The notes under the pieces were generated by a model. It did not search any database. It saw only the letters and a list, made by a program, of their open reading frames with translations, and was not told where the DNA came from. Shown in pieces: positions 7,583-16,552 of a stretch of DNA of 64,000 nucleotides. Location of the stretch: assembly GCF_030506325.1 (NCBI RefSeq), contig NZ_CP120683.1:3100001-3164000 (forward strand), in the 5' to 3' direction. The stretch is from Tunicatimonas pelagia (GTDB lineage Bacteria > Bacteroidota > Bacteroidia > Cytophagales > Cyclobacteriaceae). The translations under genes and the position numbers were made by a program. Each line of letters begins with the position of its first letter. The first letter of the stretch is position 1.

Positions 7583-8464
7583 TTACGGGGTAAGGTAAAG
7601 GCTGTATAGATCAAAGTACTGATGGTCAGGAGCTTCGTCAAACATGTGAGAGAAAGTCAGAAAATCAGGTTTCGTTCCCAGCGTAAGCTGACGAATGTAA
7701 CGATACAGAGCGGCGTACTCATCAGATTTTAGCGGGATATTGCCCCAAACCACTACCTTAGTATCATTTTGGTCTAGCGATAACTTCTGAAAGGCAGTTA
7801 AGGTATATTTTACTACATCGTCCGGACTCTGGTAGGCAAAATTATTGTAGAAAACCACGTTGCCATTGTCAATCACCAGCACAGTCAGGGCTCCTTGGTC
7901 AATGTGAAGGTGCATAACCGGGTAGTGAGAACCCGATGGCATCTGCCGAATACCTTCTATAAAAACGCTGCCCTGGTACTTTAGTGGAATATCCTGCGAA
8001 GGATAGGTACTCTTAATCCGATCAACTAGCCCTTTATTCGCTCCAAACACCATAGCTGCCTCAGCTTGCTCATGCATTTGGTACGATATTGAGTAGTTCT
8101 CCTCAGGAAGAGCGACCGCCAGCTTAAGATAATGCCCCGGATTTTCTGGTGAAAAATACGAACGAGGGACTAAGGTAAAGTACGGACTCTTTACAGCCAA
8201 TTTTACACTTTTCCAGTAGCCAGCCATCAAAAGTTGATGCTCTTCAATAATGGTGCGGTACGCTCCGGTTAATTCTTCTAATGTGTCGGAGAAAGAATAA
8301 TCCTCAAGTAACAGGCAGCGTTGCTGATCGGTATCTACTACGCAAAACTGAAAGTTATGCGTTCCGGCTAGCAATAGCAGGGCATACTGATCAAGGCGAT
8401 CTACACTAAACTGAGGATCTTTGATTCTTCGTACTAGCGTATAGTTTCCGGTAGAGTGAGCCAA
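7583..8464 (-). CDS. DUF3822 family protein
   Basis: This 293-aa cytoplasmic protein of unknown function belongs to a family seen in Bacteroidota beside coaD. Supporting stretches are FCVVDTDQQRCLLLEDYSF in the N-terminal third, the central MHLHIDQGALTVLVIDNGNVVFYNNF and the closing KVVVWGNIPLKSDEYAALYRYIRQL. The paired beta-hairpin layout with repeated LxxxVxxxGxxxxxNxF strands recalls actin-like ATPase folds, but I see no clear nucleotide-binding signature. Its 5-bp spacing to coaD suggests translation from one message. Confidence 0.8.
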   Translation of the reverse strand: MAHSTGNYTLVRRIKDPQFSVDRLDQYALLLLAGTHNFQFCVVDTDQQRCLLLEDYSFSDTLEELTGAYRTIIEEHQLLMAGYWKSVKLAVKSPYFTLVPRSYFSPENPGHYLKLAVALPEENYSISYQMHEQAEAAMVFGANKGLVDRIKSTYPSQDIPLKYQGSVFIEGIRQMPSGSHYPVMHLHIDQGALTVLVIDNGNVVFYNNFAYQSPDDVVKYTLTAFQKLSLDQNDTKVVVWGNIPLKSDEYAALYRYIRQLTLGTKPDFLTFSHMFDEAPDHQYFDLYSLYLTP

Positions 8465-8487
8465 ATTTAATAATCGTCGATCAGCAG

Positions 8488-9069
8488 TTATTCCCAGTTA
8501 CCCCCGGTAGTTACTTCGGTGCGCGAACCTACCCGCAAAGGGCCTTTAATGCTTTCTTCGCCCCGGCGTTCCGGATTAACCGGTGCAATATCTACCACTT
8601 CAAAAACATCTACTTCTACATTGTTGCGGGATATTTTATCCGCGAACAGCTCAAATTTTTGTCCCGAATGTGGTATAGAAGCGATATTTTCTATTTTAAA
8701 ACTATTGTAGATAGGAGTATGGTATAGGGTGTCCCGAACGGGAATGCTTCCTAAAGTATCTATCTCAATAGTAGTTTCTTCTGCTCCGTAGTCTAGCAAG
8801 GTGGTAATTTCGCGGCGTTGCACAATGTATAATTCACCAGTATCTAAAAAGCTAATTAATTTGTTCCAGTCGCTAGTATATTGCCCGTTTGCCTCTTTAT
8901 ACAGCAATTGAGCGTCACGGATATACTTCAATTTGTCAATCACCTGAGCTTCAATAGCAGCAATACGTTCCTCTTCTTCAATACTATATTTAATACGGTC
9001 AAATAGATAATAAGCGATTCCTATTGCAATTGCCAGAAAGACAAAAGTTAGAATTTTAGTTAGGCTCAT
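8488..9069 (-). CDS. Single-pass membrane protein of unknown function
   Basis: This 193-aa protein has one N-terminal membrane segment (about 5-23) followed by a helix and the stretch KLKYIRDAQLLYKEANGQYT (about 46-65). The stretch looks like the start of the globular part of pilin-like proteins, though no prepilin peptidase site is present. The rest is beta-rich, with DTLGSIPVRDTLYHTPIYNSF. It stands 23 bp ahead of DUF3822 in the coaD series. I do not recognise a named family; a periplasm-facing anchored protein is the most that can be said. Confidence 0.7.
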   Translation of the reverse strand: MSLTKILTFVFLAIAIGIAYYLFDRIKYSIEEEERIAAIEAQVIDKLKYIRDAQLLYKEANGQYTSDWNKLISFLDTGELYIVQRREITTLLDYGAEETTIEIDTLGSIPVRDTLYHTPIYNSFKIENIASIPHSGQKFELFADKISRNNVEVDVFEVVDIAPVNPERRGEESIKGPLRVGSRTEVTTGGNWE

Positions 9070-9130
9070 AGGTTAGCAATTTAGTATTATGATATAAAAA
9101 TTCAGTAACTACTTTAGATACAACAGCTCG

Positions 9131-9646
9131 CTAATTTCGTGTTTTATTATCAAATTTGAAATACCCCCGCAAAGATAGTAGCTCTTTAGGGAACTGATAG
9201 TGGCGAATTAACTGATGAAACTGGTTTTTTCCTTTAATTATTTCGCTTCTGATCTCTTGAGGAGAGGTAAAACCTACCTTCTGAATTAGCTGCTCATCAG
9301 AATTTAGTTCCGGATCGATCCCTATTCGCGGAACATCTGCCGATACTTCAGCCGAAAAAAATAGCTCAACAGCGTGTAATGGTGGCTCTACGTGTTCGTA
9401 AACGAATAAAAATTGTGATTTCTCGACCGCCAACCCAGTTTCTTCCTTCACTTCCCGGTGCATTGCTTGCTCGGCTGTTTCGCCAAATTGAACGCCGCCC
9501 CCCGGTGGGGCAACAAAATGTTGGTTATCTTTCAGTCCCCGATGCCAGACTAGCAGAATTTCATCACCACGAAAGCAGAGTGCACAAACCCGCACCCGCA
9601 CTTGGTGACCAAACTGCTCGTAAACTTTGTGATTCCACTCCGGCAT
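9131..9646 (-). CDS. Nudix hydrolase
   Basis: This 171-aa protein has a complete Nudix box, GGGVQFGETAEQAMHREVKE followed by ETGL, at roughly residues 49-72. An N-terminal strand (RVRVCALCFRGDEILLVWHR) and a C-terminal region with KGKNQFHQLIRHYQFPKELL complete the fold. The substrate is not predictable. It lies 23 bp behind the DUF4270 lipoprotein gene on the same strand and 61 bp ahead of the single-pass membrane protein. Confidence 0.9.
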   Translation of the reverse strand: MPEWNHKVYEQFGHQVRVRVCALCFRGDEILLVWHRGLKDNQHFVAPPGGGVQFGETAEQAMHREVKEETGLAVEKSQFLFVYEHVEPPLHAVELFFSAEVSADVPRIGIDPELNSDEQLIQKVGFTSPQEIRSEIIKGKNQFHQLIRHYQFPKELLSLRGYFKFDNKTRN

Positions 9647-9669
9647 AGTAGCACTAAAGTTGCCTTATT

Positions 9670-11004
9670 CTACTCTAACAAGGTGTAAAACACTTTAGCT
9701 ACAATGCTATCTGGTTCAGCTACAATCTCCTCTAGCCGTCTGCCCAATTGGGTACGAAGTGGCTGAATCCTAAATTCAGTTACTATGTTCGGAGCCTCAT
9801 TTATTATGTTTTGCGTATACTGAGTCATCAATATCTGATACGATGATTCCGTAGGCGGAACCGAAAACACACCATTCCGAGGGGCAGTATCCATTTGCAA
9901 TCCTACGGGAAAACGAACCAGTCTCTGGCTAATGACCGCGGAGTCTATGATTAGTGAAAAATCATCTTCAAAAGCGAAAGCCGCTATGCGGTCAGGCACG
10001 GCCAGCCCTTCTTCTCGAGGGGTTGCTCCTATATAAATCTCTACCCGATTAACCCGAAACAGCTGGTCGGTGTTGGCTCGTAGCGTATCGATGAAGTTTA
10101 TAATCGGCTGAATGCTCAGCGTAGGTACCAATCCAGTACCTGAATGTAAATAAAATCCGCTGTCGGGTGCCATCATCCGTTGGTTTACCGACGTTATCCC
10201 AGCTAGTGGCGTACCCGAACGGTCGGCAGCAATATTGTTAAAGGCATTTTCCGCGTTAAAAGTATACACTGATGATACAGCCTCGTCATTACCACTAAAA
10301 TAGAGTGCTAATCGTAACCGAGCGGGATCAAATCCGGTAATTATACTATTTCCAGCAAGCGAAGTCATAGCAATTCCGGGAAAATACTCCCGAAAAGCAC
10401 TATCGCTAGTTAAGGCAGCAGCATCAGTTTGAGCCAAGTCAAATAACTCTTGACCAAACGCATTATCCAACCGAACCCTTAGTGTATCAGCTACACTATC
10501 AGCTTTGGGATTAGGAATAAAGTTAAGTTCGGCCAGAGCAACTGGGCTGAAGGGAATTTCATCAGTGCGGTAGAAAGGAGTGCGCGCCAACGTATCGAGT
10601 AGTGGATAAATACCAATGCGCTGATCTGTAGTCTGATTTATATCGCCGTAAAAGTAATCGTTTACCAGTATCAGAACTAGCGAGTCGTACCTGTCCTCTG
10701 CTTCCACTTCTGCACGGGTATCTACGCCGAGTTCGGCAAACGTTGTTGCTTGCGTTTCGCCAAAAATCTCGCTTCGATACGTACCCGCTAAAAAGCGGTA
10801 AGAATCATCGTTAGGCAGTCGATTGGTGGCAACTGAATCTAACTGTACCAAGGAGTAACTAAGAGGAATTTCTTTAAAGAGAAGGCTTAAGGCTTGGTCG
10901 CCGGGTTCTTGAGGTAAACTGAGTATTTCTTCACTTTCACACGAAAAAAGAAAGGGGGTGAGCCAAAATAGCCACCCCAGTTTTTTTCTAACTAACAAGT
11001 TCAT
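9670..11004 (-). CDS. DUF4270 family lipoprotein
   Basis: This protein is 444 aa if translation starts at ATG 11004. That start gives a clean lipoprotein signal (MNLLVRKKLG, hydrophobic core, then FLFSC with Cys22). A longer reading from 11082 would bury the signal and overlap the upstream gene by 95 bp, so it was rejected. DUF4270 proteins are Bacteroidota outer-membrane-associated beta-rich lipoproteins of unknown function. Here the FRYLAG-type features appear as DDSYRFLAGTYRSEIFGETQATTFAEL. The chosen start overlaps the preceding gene by 17 bp, which suggests coupled translation with the starch-synthase-like gene. Confidence 0.88.
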   Translation of the reverse strand: MNLLVRKKLGWLFWLTPFLFSCESEEILSLPQEPGDQALSLLFKEIPLSYSLVQLDSVATNRLPNDDSYRFLAGTYRSEIFGETQATTFAELGVDTRAEVEAEDRYDSLVLILVNDYFYGDINQTTDQRIGIYPLLDTLARTPFYRTDEIPFSPVALAELNFIPNPKADSVADTLRVRLDNAFGQELFDLAQTDAAALTSDSAFREYFPGIAMTSLAGNSIITGFDPARLRLALYFSGNDEAVSSVYTFNAENAFNNIAADRSGTPLAGITSVNQRMMAPDSGFYLHSGTGLVPTLSIQPIINFIDTLRANTDQLFRVNRVEIYIGATPREEGLAVPDRIAAFAFEDDFSLIIDSAVISQRLVRFPVGLQMDTAPRNGVFSVPPTESSYQILMTQYTQNIINEAPNIVTEFRIQPLRTQLGRRLEEIVAEPDSIVAKVFYTLLE

Positions 11005-11800
11005 TATAAAGGTTGTAGTAGGAGTCCAATAAATCATCGCCCTGCTCAATAGTGTCAATTTTCTTTTCTTTATTAAACTCATCGAAAAGCTGAACTAAAT
11101 CTTCGCTGTATTCTTCTTCAGCCTTAATTACGGCATCAGAATACTGCACTCCGATTTTGATGAAGCCTTCGTAGTCGGCTGATTGAAGATTTGCTAACAT
11201 ACTATCTTCAATATCCATCATTTTCACCTTTTCAATGAGGTCAGTATTGAATTTGTGTTCAAACTTGTTGTTGTAAACGGTAAAAACGGTTTTGGTAGTA
11301 TGAAATAGCGGATCGTTTTTGTACGTAGTTTTCAGATACATCGGAATAAGGCTGGTCATCCAGTCGTTACAATGCACAATATCGGGGGCCCAACCTAATT
11401 TCTTCACCGTTTCAATTACTCCCTTGCAGAAGAAAATGGCTCGTTCGTCATTATCAGCGTGGAATCGGTTTTGCTTATCAAAGAACACGGACTTGCGGTG
11501 GAAGTAGTCCTCGTTATCAATAAAATAAACTTGTAACTTAGCATTGGGAATAGATGCCACTTTAATGGTTAGTGGTTTCTCTTCGTCGCCTACGGCAATA
11601 TTAATTCCCGATAAGCGTACTACTTCATGCAATCGATTCTTCCGCTCATTGATCAGCCCGAAGCGAGGCACCAATATCCGGATTTCCATTCCTCGCTCCT
11701 GCATACCTTGCGGCAACTTCCGCACGAAATCGGCCACTTCAGAAGTCTGTAAAAAAGGATTAATCTCACTAGCTACATAAAGGATACGGAGTTTCGACAT
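10988..11800 (-). CDS. Glycogen/starch synthase N-terminal domain protein, probably not a full enzyme
   Basis: This 270-aa protein (start ATG 11800, giving MSKLRILYVASEINPF) is only the GT5 N-terminal Rossmann domain of glycogen synthase. The GT1-like C-terminal half that completes the active site is absent. Recognisable parts are VASEINPF, the IRILVPRFG strand and APDIVHCNDWMTSLIPMYLK. The ADP-glucose-binding KTGGL motif expected after EINPF is replaced by QTSEVADF, so catalysis as a glucosyltransferase is unlikely. Stand-alone proteins of this kind are common in Bacteroidota. It is divergent from panC (125-bp gap) and overlaps the DUF4270 gene by 17 bp. Confidence 0.88.
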   Translation of the reverse strand: MSKLRILYVASEINPFLQTSEVADFVRKLPQGMQERGMEIRILVPRFGLINERKNRLHEVVRLSGINIAVGDEEKPLTIKVASIPNAKLQVYFIDNEDYFHRKSVFFDKQNRFHADNDERAIFFCKGVIETVKKLGWAPDIVHCNDWMTSLIPMYLKTTYKNDPLFHTTKTVFTVYNNKFEHKFNTDLIEKVKMMDIEDSMLANLQSADYEGFIKIGVQYSDAVIKAEEEYSEDLVQLFDEFNKEKKIDTIEQGDDLLDSYYNLYNELVS

Positions 11801-11838
11801 ATTTTCGTGGATTTTTAAATGTAAGTGGAATGCAAACA

Positions 11839-11846
11839 CAAAAGTA
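11839..11846 (-). promoter_or_regulatory. Candidate -7 element for the starch-synthase-like gene
   Basis: On the minus strand this octamer reads TACTTTTG, an exact fit to TAnnTTTG, 38 bases ahead of the chosen start codon. I see no convincing -33 TTTG partner, so the call rests on the -7 box and its place. Confidence 0.35.
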
Positions 11847-11925
11847 CGAAATTATTAGCATATTTCCACTTTTTCCCCCATTTAGGCGTTAATTAGCCTC
11901 TTTAAGTACATGATGTCCCCTACTA

Positions 11926-12801
11926 ATGAAACTGCTGCAAGATGTAAGTTCTGTACGAAATTTCACCCAAAAGCAAACTGCTAAGCAAGAAATAGGGCTA
12001 GTACCCACTATGGGGGCACTACACCGCGGCCACCGGGCACTATTGGAAGCATCCTTGCAGAATAACGATCTGACTATATGCAGTATTTACGTGAATCCAA
12101 CGCAGTTTAATAACCCAGATGATCTGGATAAATATCCCCGCACTCTTGAGCACGACTTGAAGTTTCTGGAAGAGGTTGGCTGCGATGCCGTATTTTGCCC
12201 ACCTAACCAGGTAATGTACCCTAAAAAAGAGCAGCAGTTGCTTCAATTAAGCTTCGGACATTTAGACAAGATACTGGAGGGGCAACACCGCCCAGGCCAC
12301 TTCAGCGGAGTAGGATTGGTAGTGAGTAAACTGCTTAATATTGTGCAGCCACGGCGGGCTTATTTTGGGCAGAAGGATTTGCAGCAGTTAGCTATTATCC
12401 GTCAGATGGTGCGGGAGTTTTGTATTTCGGTAGAAATTATGTCGGTACCCATCGTTAGAGAAGCATCAGGATTAGCCCTTTCGTCGCGTAACCAGCGGTT
12501 AAGCTCAGAAGAAAAACAAGTTGCCACCCAGTTGTACCGCACATTACTTTTTGCTCAGCAGCAATACGAGATTGGTATCGATTTAACTACCATTAAACAA
12601 CAAGTACTCGATCGGCTTAGTCGCGATACTGGTATTCGGGTAGAATATTTTGAGGTAGTACGAATAGATGACTTTCACTTGATTGAAGAAGCTGATAAAA
12701 GCGGAGCAATTGCTTTTTGCGTAGCAGCTTACGTGGGTGATGTACGACTGATTGATAATATAATTGTACCTCCGGCAAAATCTACACAGCAGGAACACTG
12801 A
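11926..12801 (+). CDS. panC: Pantothenate synthetase
   Basis: This 291-aa enzyme joins pantoate and beta-alanine with ATP to give pantothenate. PTMGALHRGHRALLEAS (about 28-44) carries the adenylate-forming HxGH signature. YVNPTQFNNPDDLDKYPRT, the RPGHFSGVGLVVSKLLNIV loop and YFGQKDLQQLAIIRQMV are all typical PanC blocks. VPIVREASGLALSSRNQRL closes the active site. It precedes panD by 48 bp, so substrate supply (beta-alanine from PanD) and use are probably co-expressed. Confidence 0.97.
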   Translation: MKLLQDVSSVRNFTQKQTAKQEIGLVPTMGALHRGHRALLEASLQNNDLTICSIYVNPTQFNNPDDLDKYPRTLEHDLKFLEEVGCDAVFCPPNQVMYPKKEQQLLQLSFGHLDKILEGQHRPGHFSGVGLVVSKLLNIVQPRRAYFGQKDLQQLAIIRQMVREFCISVEIMSVPIVREASGLALSSRNQRLSSEEKQVATQLYRTLLFAQQQYEIGIDLTTIKQQVLDRLSRDTGIRVEYFEVVRIDDFHLIEEADKSGAIAFCVAAYVGDVRLIDNIIVPPAKSTQQEH

Positions 12802-12849
12802 TGAGGTTCTGCTCGTTAGAACAGTCGACCATTAGTAGGAGACTGAATA

Positions 12850-13200
12850 ATGAACATTGAAGTTTTAAAATCGAAAATACATCGGGTAAAAATCACCCAG
12901 GCAGAGCTACACTACGTAGGTAGCATTACCATTGACGAAGATTTAATGGATGCCGCTAATTTTATCGAGGGTGAAAAAGTGCAAATTGTGAATGTAAACA
13001 ATGGCGAACGCCTGGAGACGTACGTAATTCGAGGGGAGCGAGGCAGTGGTATGGTTTGTATGAATGGCCCCGCCGCCCGGAAGGTACAGGTGGGTGATAT
13101 TGTAATTATTATTTCCTACGCTTCTATGCCCATTGAAGAAGCTAAACAGTTTCAGCCTACTATTATTTTCCCCGACCAGAACAATCGTCTGATTTACTAG
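12850..13200 (+). CDS. panD: Aspartate 1-decarboxylase (pyruvoyl enzyme)
   Basis: This 116-aa proenzyme makes beta-alanine from aspartate for pantothenate synthesis. The self-cleavage site is Gly24-Ser25 in [10 protein letters not shown]; Ser25 becomes the pyruvoyl group. [32 protein letters not shown] and [15 protein letters not shown] are standard PanD segments. It stands 48 bp after panC and 3 bp ahead of a flippase-like gene. No separate panM/panZ-type maturation factor is visible, in line with self-processing enzymes outside enterobacteria. Confidence 0.97.
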   Translation: MNIEVLKSKIHRVKITQAELHYVGSITIDEDLMDAANFIEGEKVQIVNVNNGERLETYVIRGERGSGMVCMNGPAARKVQVGDIVIIISYASMPIEEAKQFQPTIIFPDQNNRLIY

Positions 13201-13203
13201 TGA

Positions 13204-14232
13204 ATGAAGGGTTCCCTGAATATTAGGAGTATTGCTAAGTACGTAGTATCGTTAGCGATTGCCGGAGGGTTGCTATACTTAGTATTTCGCAACGTAGATA
13301 CTACTGCTATACTAAATAAGTTGCGGGAAGTACAGTATCAGTGGGTGATCTTGGCGGTCGTCATATTTATCGTTAGCCACATTGTTCGGGCTTACCGCTG
13401 GAATCTGATGCTGCAACCACTAGGCTACCAGCATCTTCGTACGTTCCGTACATTGCTGGCAGTACTTACGGCCTATTTTGCCAACCTTATTATTCCCCGA
13501 ATGGGTGAGGTTACCCGCTGTGGTGTGCTCCGCCAATTAGATAAAGTACCGGTAACTACCTCACTAGGCACCGTGGTTGCCGAACGTCTGGTAGATTTAT
13601 TATCCTTGTTTGCCCTAATGGCGTTACTGTTTCTTACAGAATTTGGTCGCCTCAGCGATTTTATTACCGGATTCTGGGAGGAGAAATTTAGTAACTTGGG
13701 TGAGCAGGTATTTGCTATCTACGTATTTACGGGTATCGCAACAGTTGGATTACTCACTGCTTTCTTTTTAGTCCGGGCTTTCTGGGATCGCTTGCAGCAA
13801 AACGCATTATTTCAAAAGACACAAACTTTACTGCGCGAAGTGCTCCGAGGAGTGACCAGTATCGGAAAAATTAAGAAGCAAGGGCAGTTTTGGCTGGCCA
13901 CGGTTAGTATGTGGTTTATGTATTTCCTAGTATCGTATACCGTATTTTTCGCGATTCCGGAAACCAGCAATTTAGGAGCCAGTGCCGGACTAGCCGTATT
14001 AGTAATGGGCAGCTTGGGTATGGCGGCTCCGGTGCAGGGTGGTATTGGTACATTCCACGCTTTAGTAAGCGGAGTTTTACTACTCTACGGTATCGAGCAG
14101 GGCGATGGGGTGTTATTCGCTACCCTAATTCACGGGATGCAAACCCTCTCATTCATTGTTATGGGTGGTTTTGCGTTCTTTATGGTTTCAGTCTTATCTT
14201 CCCGTAAAATAAAGACCGCAACTACTTCCTGA
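13204..14232 (+). CDS. Flippase-like membrane protein (lysylphosphatidylglycerol synthase TM / UPF0104 family)
   Basis: This 342-aa integral membrane protein has about eight predicted membrane segments. The family pattern is clear: HIVRAYRWNLML near residue 60, RMGEVTRCGVLR at about 99-110 and VAERLVDLLSLFALM at about 126-140. Members form the membrane half of MprF-type lipid flippases and related polyprenyl or lipid transporters. No synthase domain is attached. Its start lies 3 bp after the panD stop, so it probably shares the panCD transcript. The link to CoA metabolism is unclear. Confidence 0.82.
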   Translation: MKGSLNIRSIAKYVVSLAIAGGLLYLVFRNVDTTAILNKLREVQYQWVILAVVIFIVSHIVRAYRWNLMLQPLGYQHLRTFRTLLAVLTAYFANLIIPRMGEVTRCGVLRQLDKVPVTTSLGTVVAERLVDLLSLFALMALLFLTEFGRLSDFITGFWEEKFSNLGEQVFAIYVFTGIATVGLLTAFFLVRAFWDRLQQNALFQKTQTLLREVLRGVTSIGKIKKQGQFWLATVSMWFMYFLVSYTVFFAIPETSNLGASAGLAVLVMGSLGMAAPVQGGIGTFHALVSGVLLLYGIEQGDGVLFATLIHGMQTLSFIVMGGFAFFMVSVLSSRKIKTATTS

Positions 14233-14346
14233 AAGTAGAATTTTTTAAAGTAATTGCTTGTTTCTAATCAATAACCTTCACTGCTCCGTTTTCGTAGAAA
14301 ATTAACAATGAGGTTAGTAACCACACTTATTTAACATACAAATAAC

Positions 14347-15051
14347 ATGTCTTTATACATTATATTATTTATAGGTGTCGGCATCCTGAGTTTTGCCGTC
14401 AGCCGACGATTGAAAAACAAATTCAGAAAGTATTCCCAGATTCGTTGGAATGCTGATTTAACTGGGCGAGAGATTGCCGAAAAGATGCTGCGGGATAATC
14501 GTATTCACGATGTAGAGGTTATCTCAGTACCAGGCAAATTAACGGATCATTATAACCCAGCTAATAAAACAGTAAACTTGAGTGAGGCGGTTTATCACGG
14601 TCGTTCAGCAGCCGCGGCAGCCGTTGCGGCTCACGAATGCGGTCACGCGGTGCAGCACGCCACGGCTTACAGTTTTCTGGAGTTTCGCTCCGCAATGGTA
14701 CCAGTACAAAACGTAAGCGCCCGCATTCTAAATATGGTCGTACTATTTATGTTCTTCGGAGGAATGTTCATCTTCGGGATGGAAGGCGCTTTCCTTAATA
14801 CTGCATTGCTGGTAATTATTGGTTGTTATACCGTAATTACGCTGTTCTCGCTGGTTACCTTACCGGTAGAATTTGATGCCAGTAAACGGGCCTTGGCTTG
14901 GATTCAGGCTCAAAATATTGCTTCTCCCGATGAATATGGTCAAGCGAAGGATGCCCTGAAGTGGGCCGCCATGACATATGTAGTAGCCGCTTTAGGCTCA
15001 ATTGTGGGTCTGCTCTATTGGGTTTCTATTTACCTCGGAGGTCGTGACTAA
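14347..15051 (+). CDS. Membrane zinc metallopeptidase (YugP-like)
   Basis: This 234-aa membrane-bound neutral zinc metallopeptidase has a zinc-binding motif HECGH in VAAHECGHAVQHA (about residues 96-108). ISVPGKLTDHYNPANKTVNLSEAVY before it and VTLPVEFDASKRAL after it are the conserved family segments. There is an N-terminal membrane segment and two or three more in the C-terminal half. The substrate is unknown. A terminator follows at 15094-15126. It stands 114 bp after the flippase-like gene. Confidence 0.88.
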   Translation: MSLYIILFIGVGILSFAVSRRLKNKFRKYSQIRWNADLTGREIAEKMLRDNRIHDVEVISVPGKLTDHYNPANKTVNLSEAVYHGRSAAAAAVAAHECGHAVQHATAYSFLEFRSAMVPVQNVSARILNMVVLFMFFGGMFIFGMEGAFLNTALLVIIGCYTVITLFSLVTLPVEFDASKRALAWIQAQNIASPDEYGQAKDALKWAAMTYVVAALGSIVGLLYWVSIYLGGRD

Positions 15052-15093
15052 GGTTTACTGACCATGACTGTTTATCATTAGCAAAATAATTGT

Positions 15094-15126
15094 AGCACCT
15101 TGACGCTGATCGGGGTGCTTTTTTTT
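15094..15126 (+). terminator. Rho-independent terminator
   Basis: AGCACC at 15094-15099 pairs with GGTGCT at 15114-15119 and is followed by a run of eight T. It ends the panC-panD-flippase-metallopeptidase series. Confidence 0.75.
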
Positions 15127-15340
15127 ATCTCAGTATGTCAGTATATTGCAAAATACTCGTCATGCATACTATTTTAGTTGAAAATTGACATTGGAAAATT
15201 GATAATGAATAATTAGTAATGACAAATGAGCAGCAAAGAGCTGAGAGCATGGTGTAGGGAGTAATAACCTCTATCGCCCCGCCCCAGGCTCACGGCTCCT
15301 TGTCATTGAGCAGTTGAACAATAGAATAATCGAGAAAGAC
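15127..15340. other. Intergenic spacer ahead of acyl-CoA dehydrogenase
   Basis: No gene is seen. The stretch holds AT-rich wording at 15181-15225 (GATAATGAATAATTAGTAAT) similar to the repeat at 4425-4494, then a short GC-rich patch. No clear TAnnTTTG box precedes the next gene. Confidence 0.4.
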
Positions 15341-16480
15341 ATGAACTTTACACTAACGGAAGAACACATAGCAGTGCAGGAAGCAGCCCGGGAATTTGCT
15401 CAGAAAGAGTTATTGCCCGGCGTAATTGAACGAGACGAAGAGCAACGGTTTCCGAAAGAACAGATTAGGCAAATGGGGGAGTTAGGGTTTATGGGGATGA
15501 TGGTTGATCCAAAACACGGTGGCGGAGGTATGGATACCAAATCTTACGTGCTGGCGATGGAAGAAATATCTAAGATAGATGCTTCGGCTTCCGTTTGTAT
15601 GTCGGTGAATAACTCGTTGGTTTGTTGGGGTATTGAACAGTACGGCACCGAAGAGCAGAAAGAGAAATATCTTAGTCGTTTGGCCACCGGAGAAATTATC
15701 GGAGCGTTCTGTCTATCCGAACCTGAGGCCGGCTCCGACGCCACTTCTCAAAAGACGACAGCGATTGACCAAGGCGATCATTATCTGCTGAACGGTACCA
15801 AAAACTGGATAACAAACGGTAATAGCTCATCCGTCTATATTGTAATTGCCCAGACTGATTCGGAAAAGGGGCACCGAGGTATTAATGCTTTGATAGTAGA
15901 ACGCGAATCGGAAGGTTTTGTCGTTGGTAAAAAGGAAAACAAAATGGGTATTCGGGCTTCCGATACGCACTCACTCATGTTTACTGATGTAAAAGTACCC
16001 AAGGCCAACCGAATTGGTGAAGATGGATTTGGGTTTAAATTTGCTATGTCGGTGCTAAACGGCGGACGCATCGGTATTGCCGCACAAGCCCTTGGCATTG
16101 CTTCGGGAGCGTATGAATTCGCGCTACAGTACGCTCAAGAACGCAAAGCATTCGGAAAAGAACTTGTACAACATCAAGGAATCCAGTTTAAGTTAGCCGA
16201 TATGGCAACCCAAATTGAAGCGGCTCGCTTGTTATGCTTGCAAGCAGCAGACCTAAAAGACCAAGGGCTTCCCTATGCTAAGCAAAGCGCAATGGCCAAG
16301 TTATTTGCCTCGCAAGTAGCGATGGACGTAACCACTGAAGCGGTACAAGTACACGGGGGCTACGGCTATGTGAAAGAATACCATGTGGAACGATTGATGC
16401 GTGATGCTAAGATTACTCAGATTTACGAGGGGACTTCCGAAATTCAGAAGATTGTAATATCTCGAGAATTGATACAATAA
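15341..16480 (+). CDS. Acyl-CoA dehydrogenase (short-chain/butyryl type)
   Basis: This is a 379-aa flavoenzyme for the first oxidation step of beta-oxidation. The start is ATG 15341 (MNFTLTEEHIAVQEAAR); an upstream TTG at 15314 would add nine residues not typical of the family. GAFCLSEPEAGSDA is the FAD/substrate loop and WITNGNSSSVYIVIAQT follows it. The catalytic base is the Glu in QIYEGTSEIQ near the C-terminus. The QVHGGYGYVKEY segment also fits. Length equals the 379-380 aa usual for short-chain members. It is transcribed alone. Confidence 0.95.
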   Translation: MNFTLTEEHIAVQEAAREFAQKELLPGVIERDEEQRFPKEQIRQMGELGFMGMMVDPKHGGGGMDTKSYVLAMEEISKIDASASVCMSVNNSLVCWGIEQYGTEEQKEKYLSRLATGEIIGAFCLSEPEAGSDATSQKTTAIDQGDHYLLNGTKNWITNGNSSSVYIVIAQTDSEKGHRGINALIVERESEGFVVGKKENKMGIRASDTHSLMFTDVKVPKANRIGEDGFGFKFAMSVLNGGRIGIAAQALGIASGAYEFALQYAQERKAFGKELVQHQGIQFKLADMATQIEAARLLCLQAADLKDQGLPYAKQSAMAKLFASQVAMDVTTEAVQVHGGYGYVKEYHVERLMRDAKITQIYEGTSEIQKIVISRELIQ

Positions 16481-16552
16481 GTAAGTTGTATGTAAGATTT
16501 CTGATGGAAATCGATAAAATTTGCATTTTCTTGAATAAGAATCCAAAAAATA

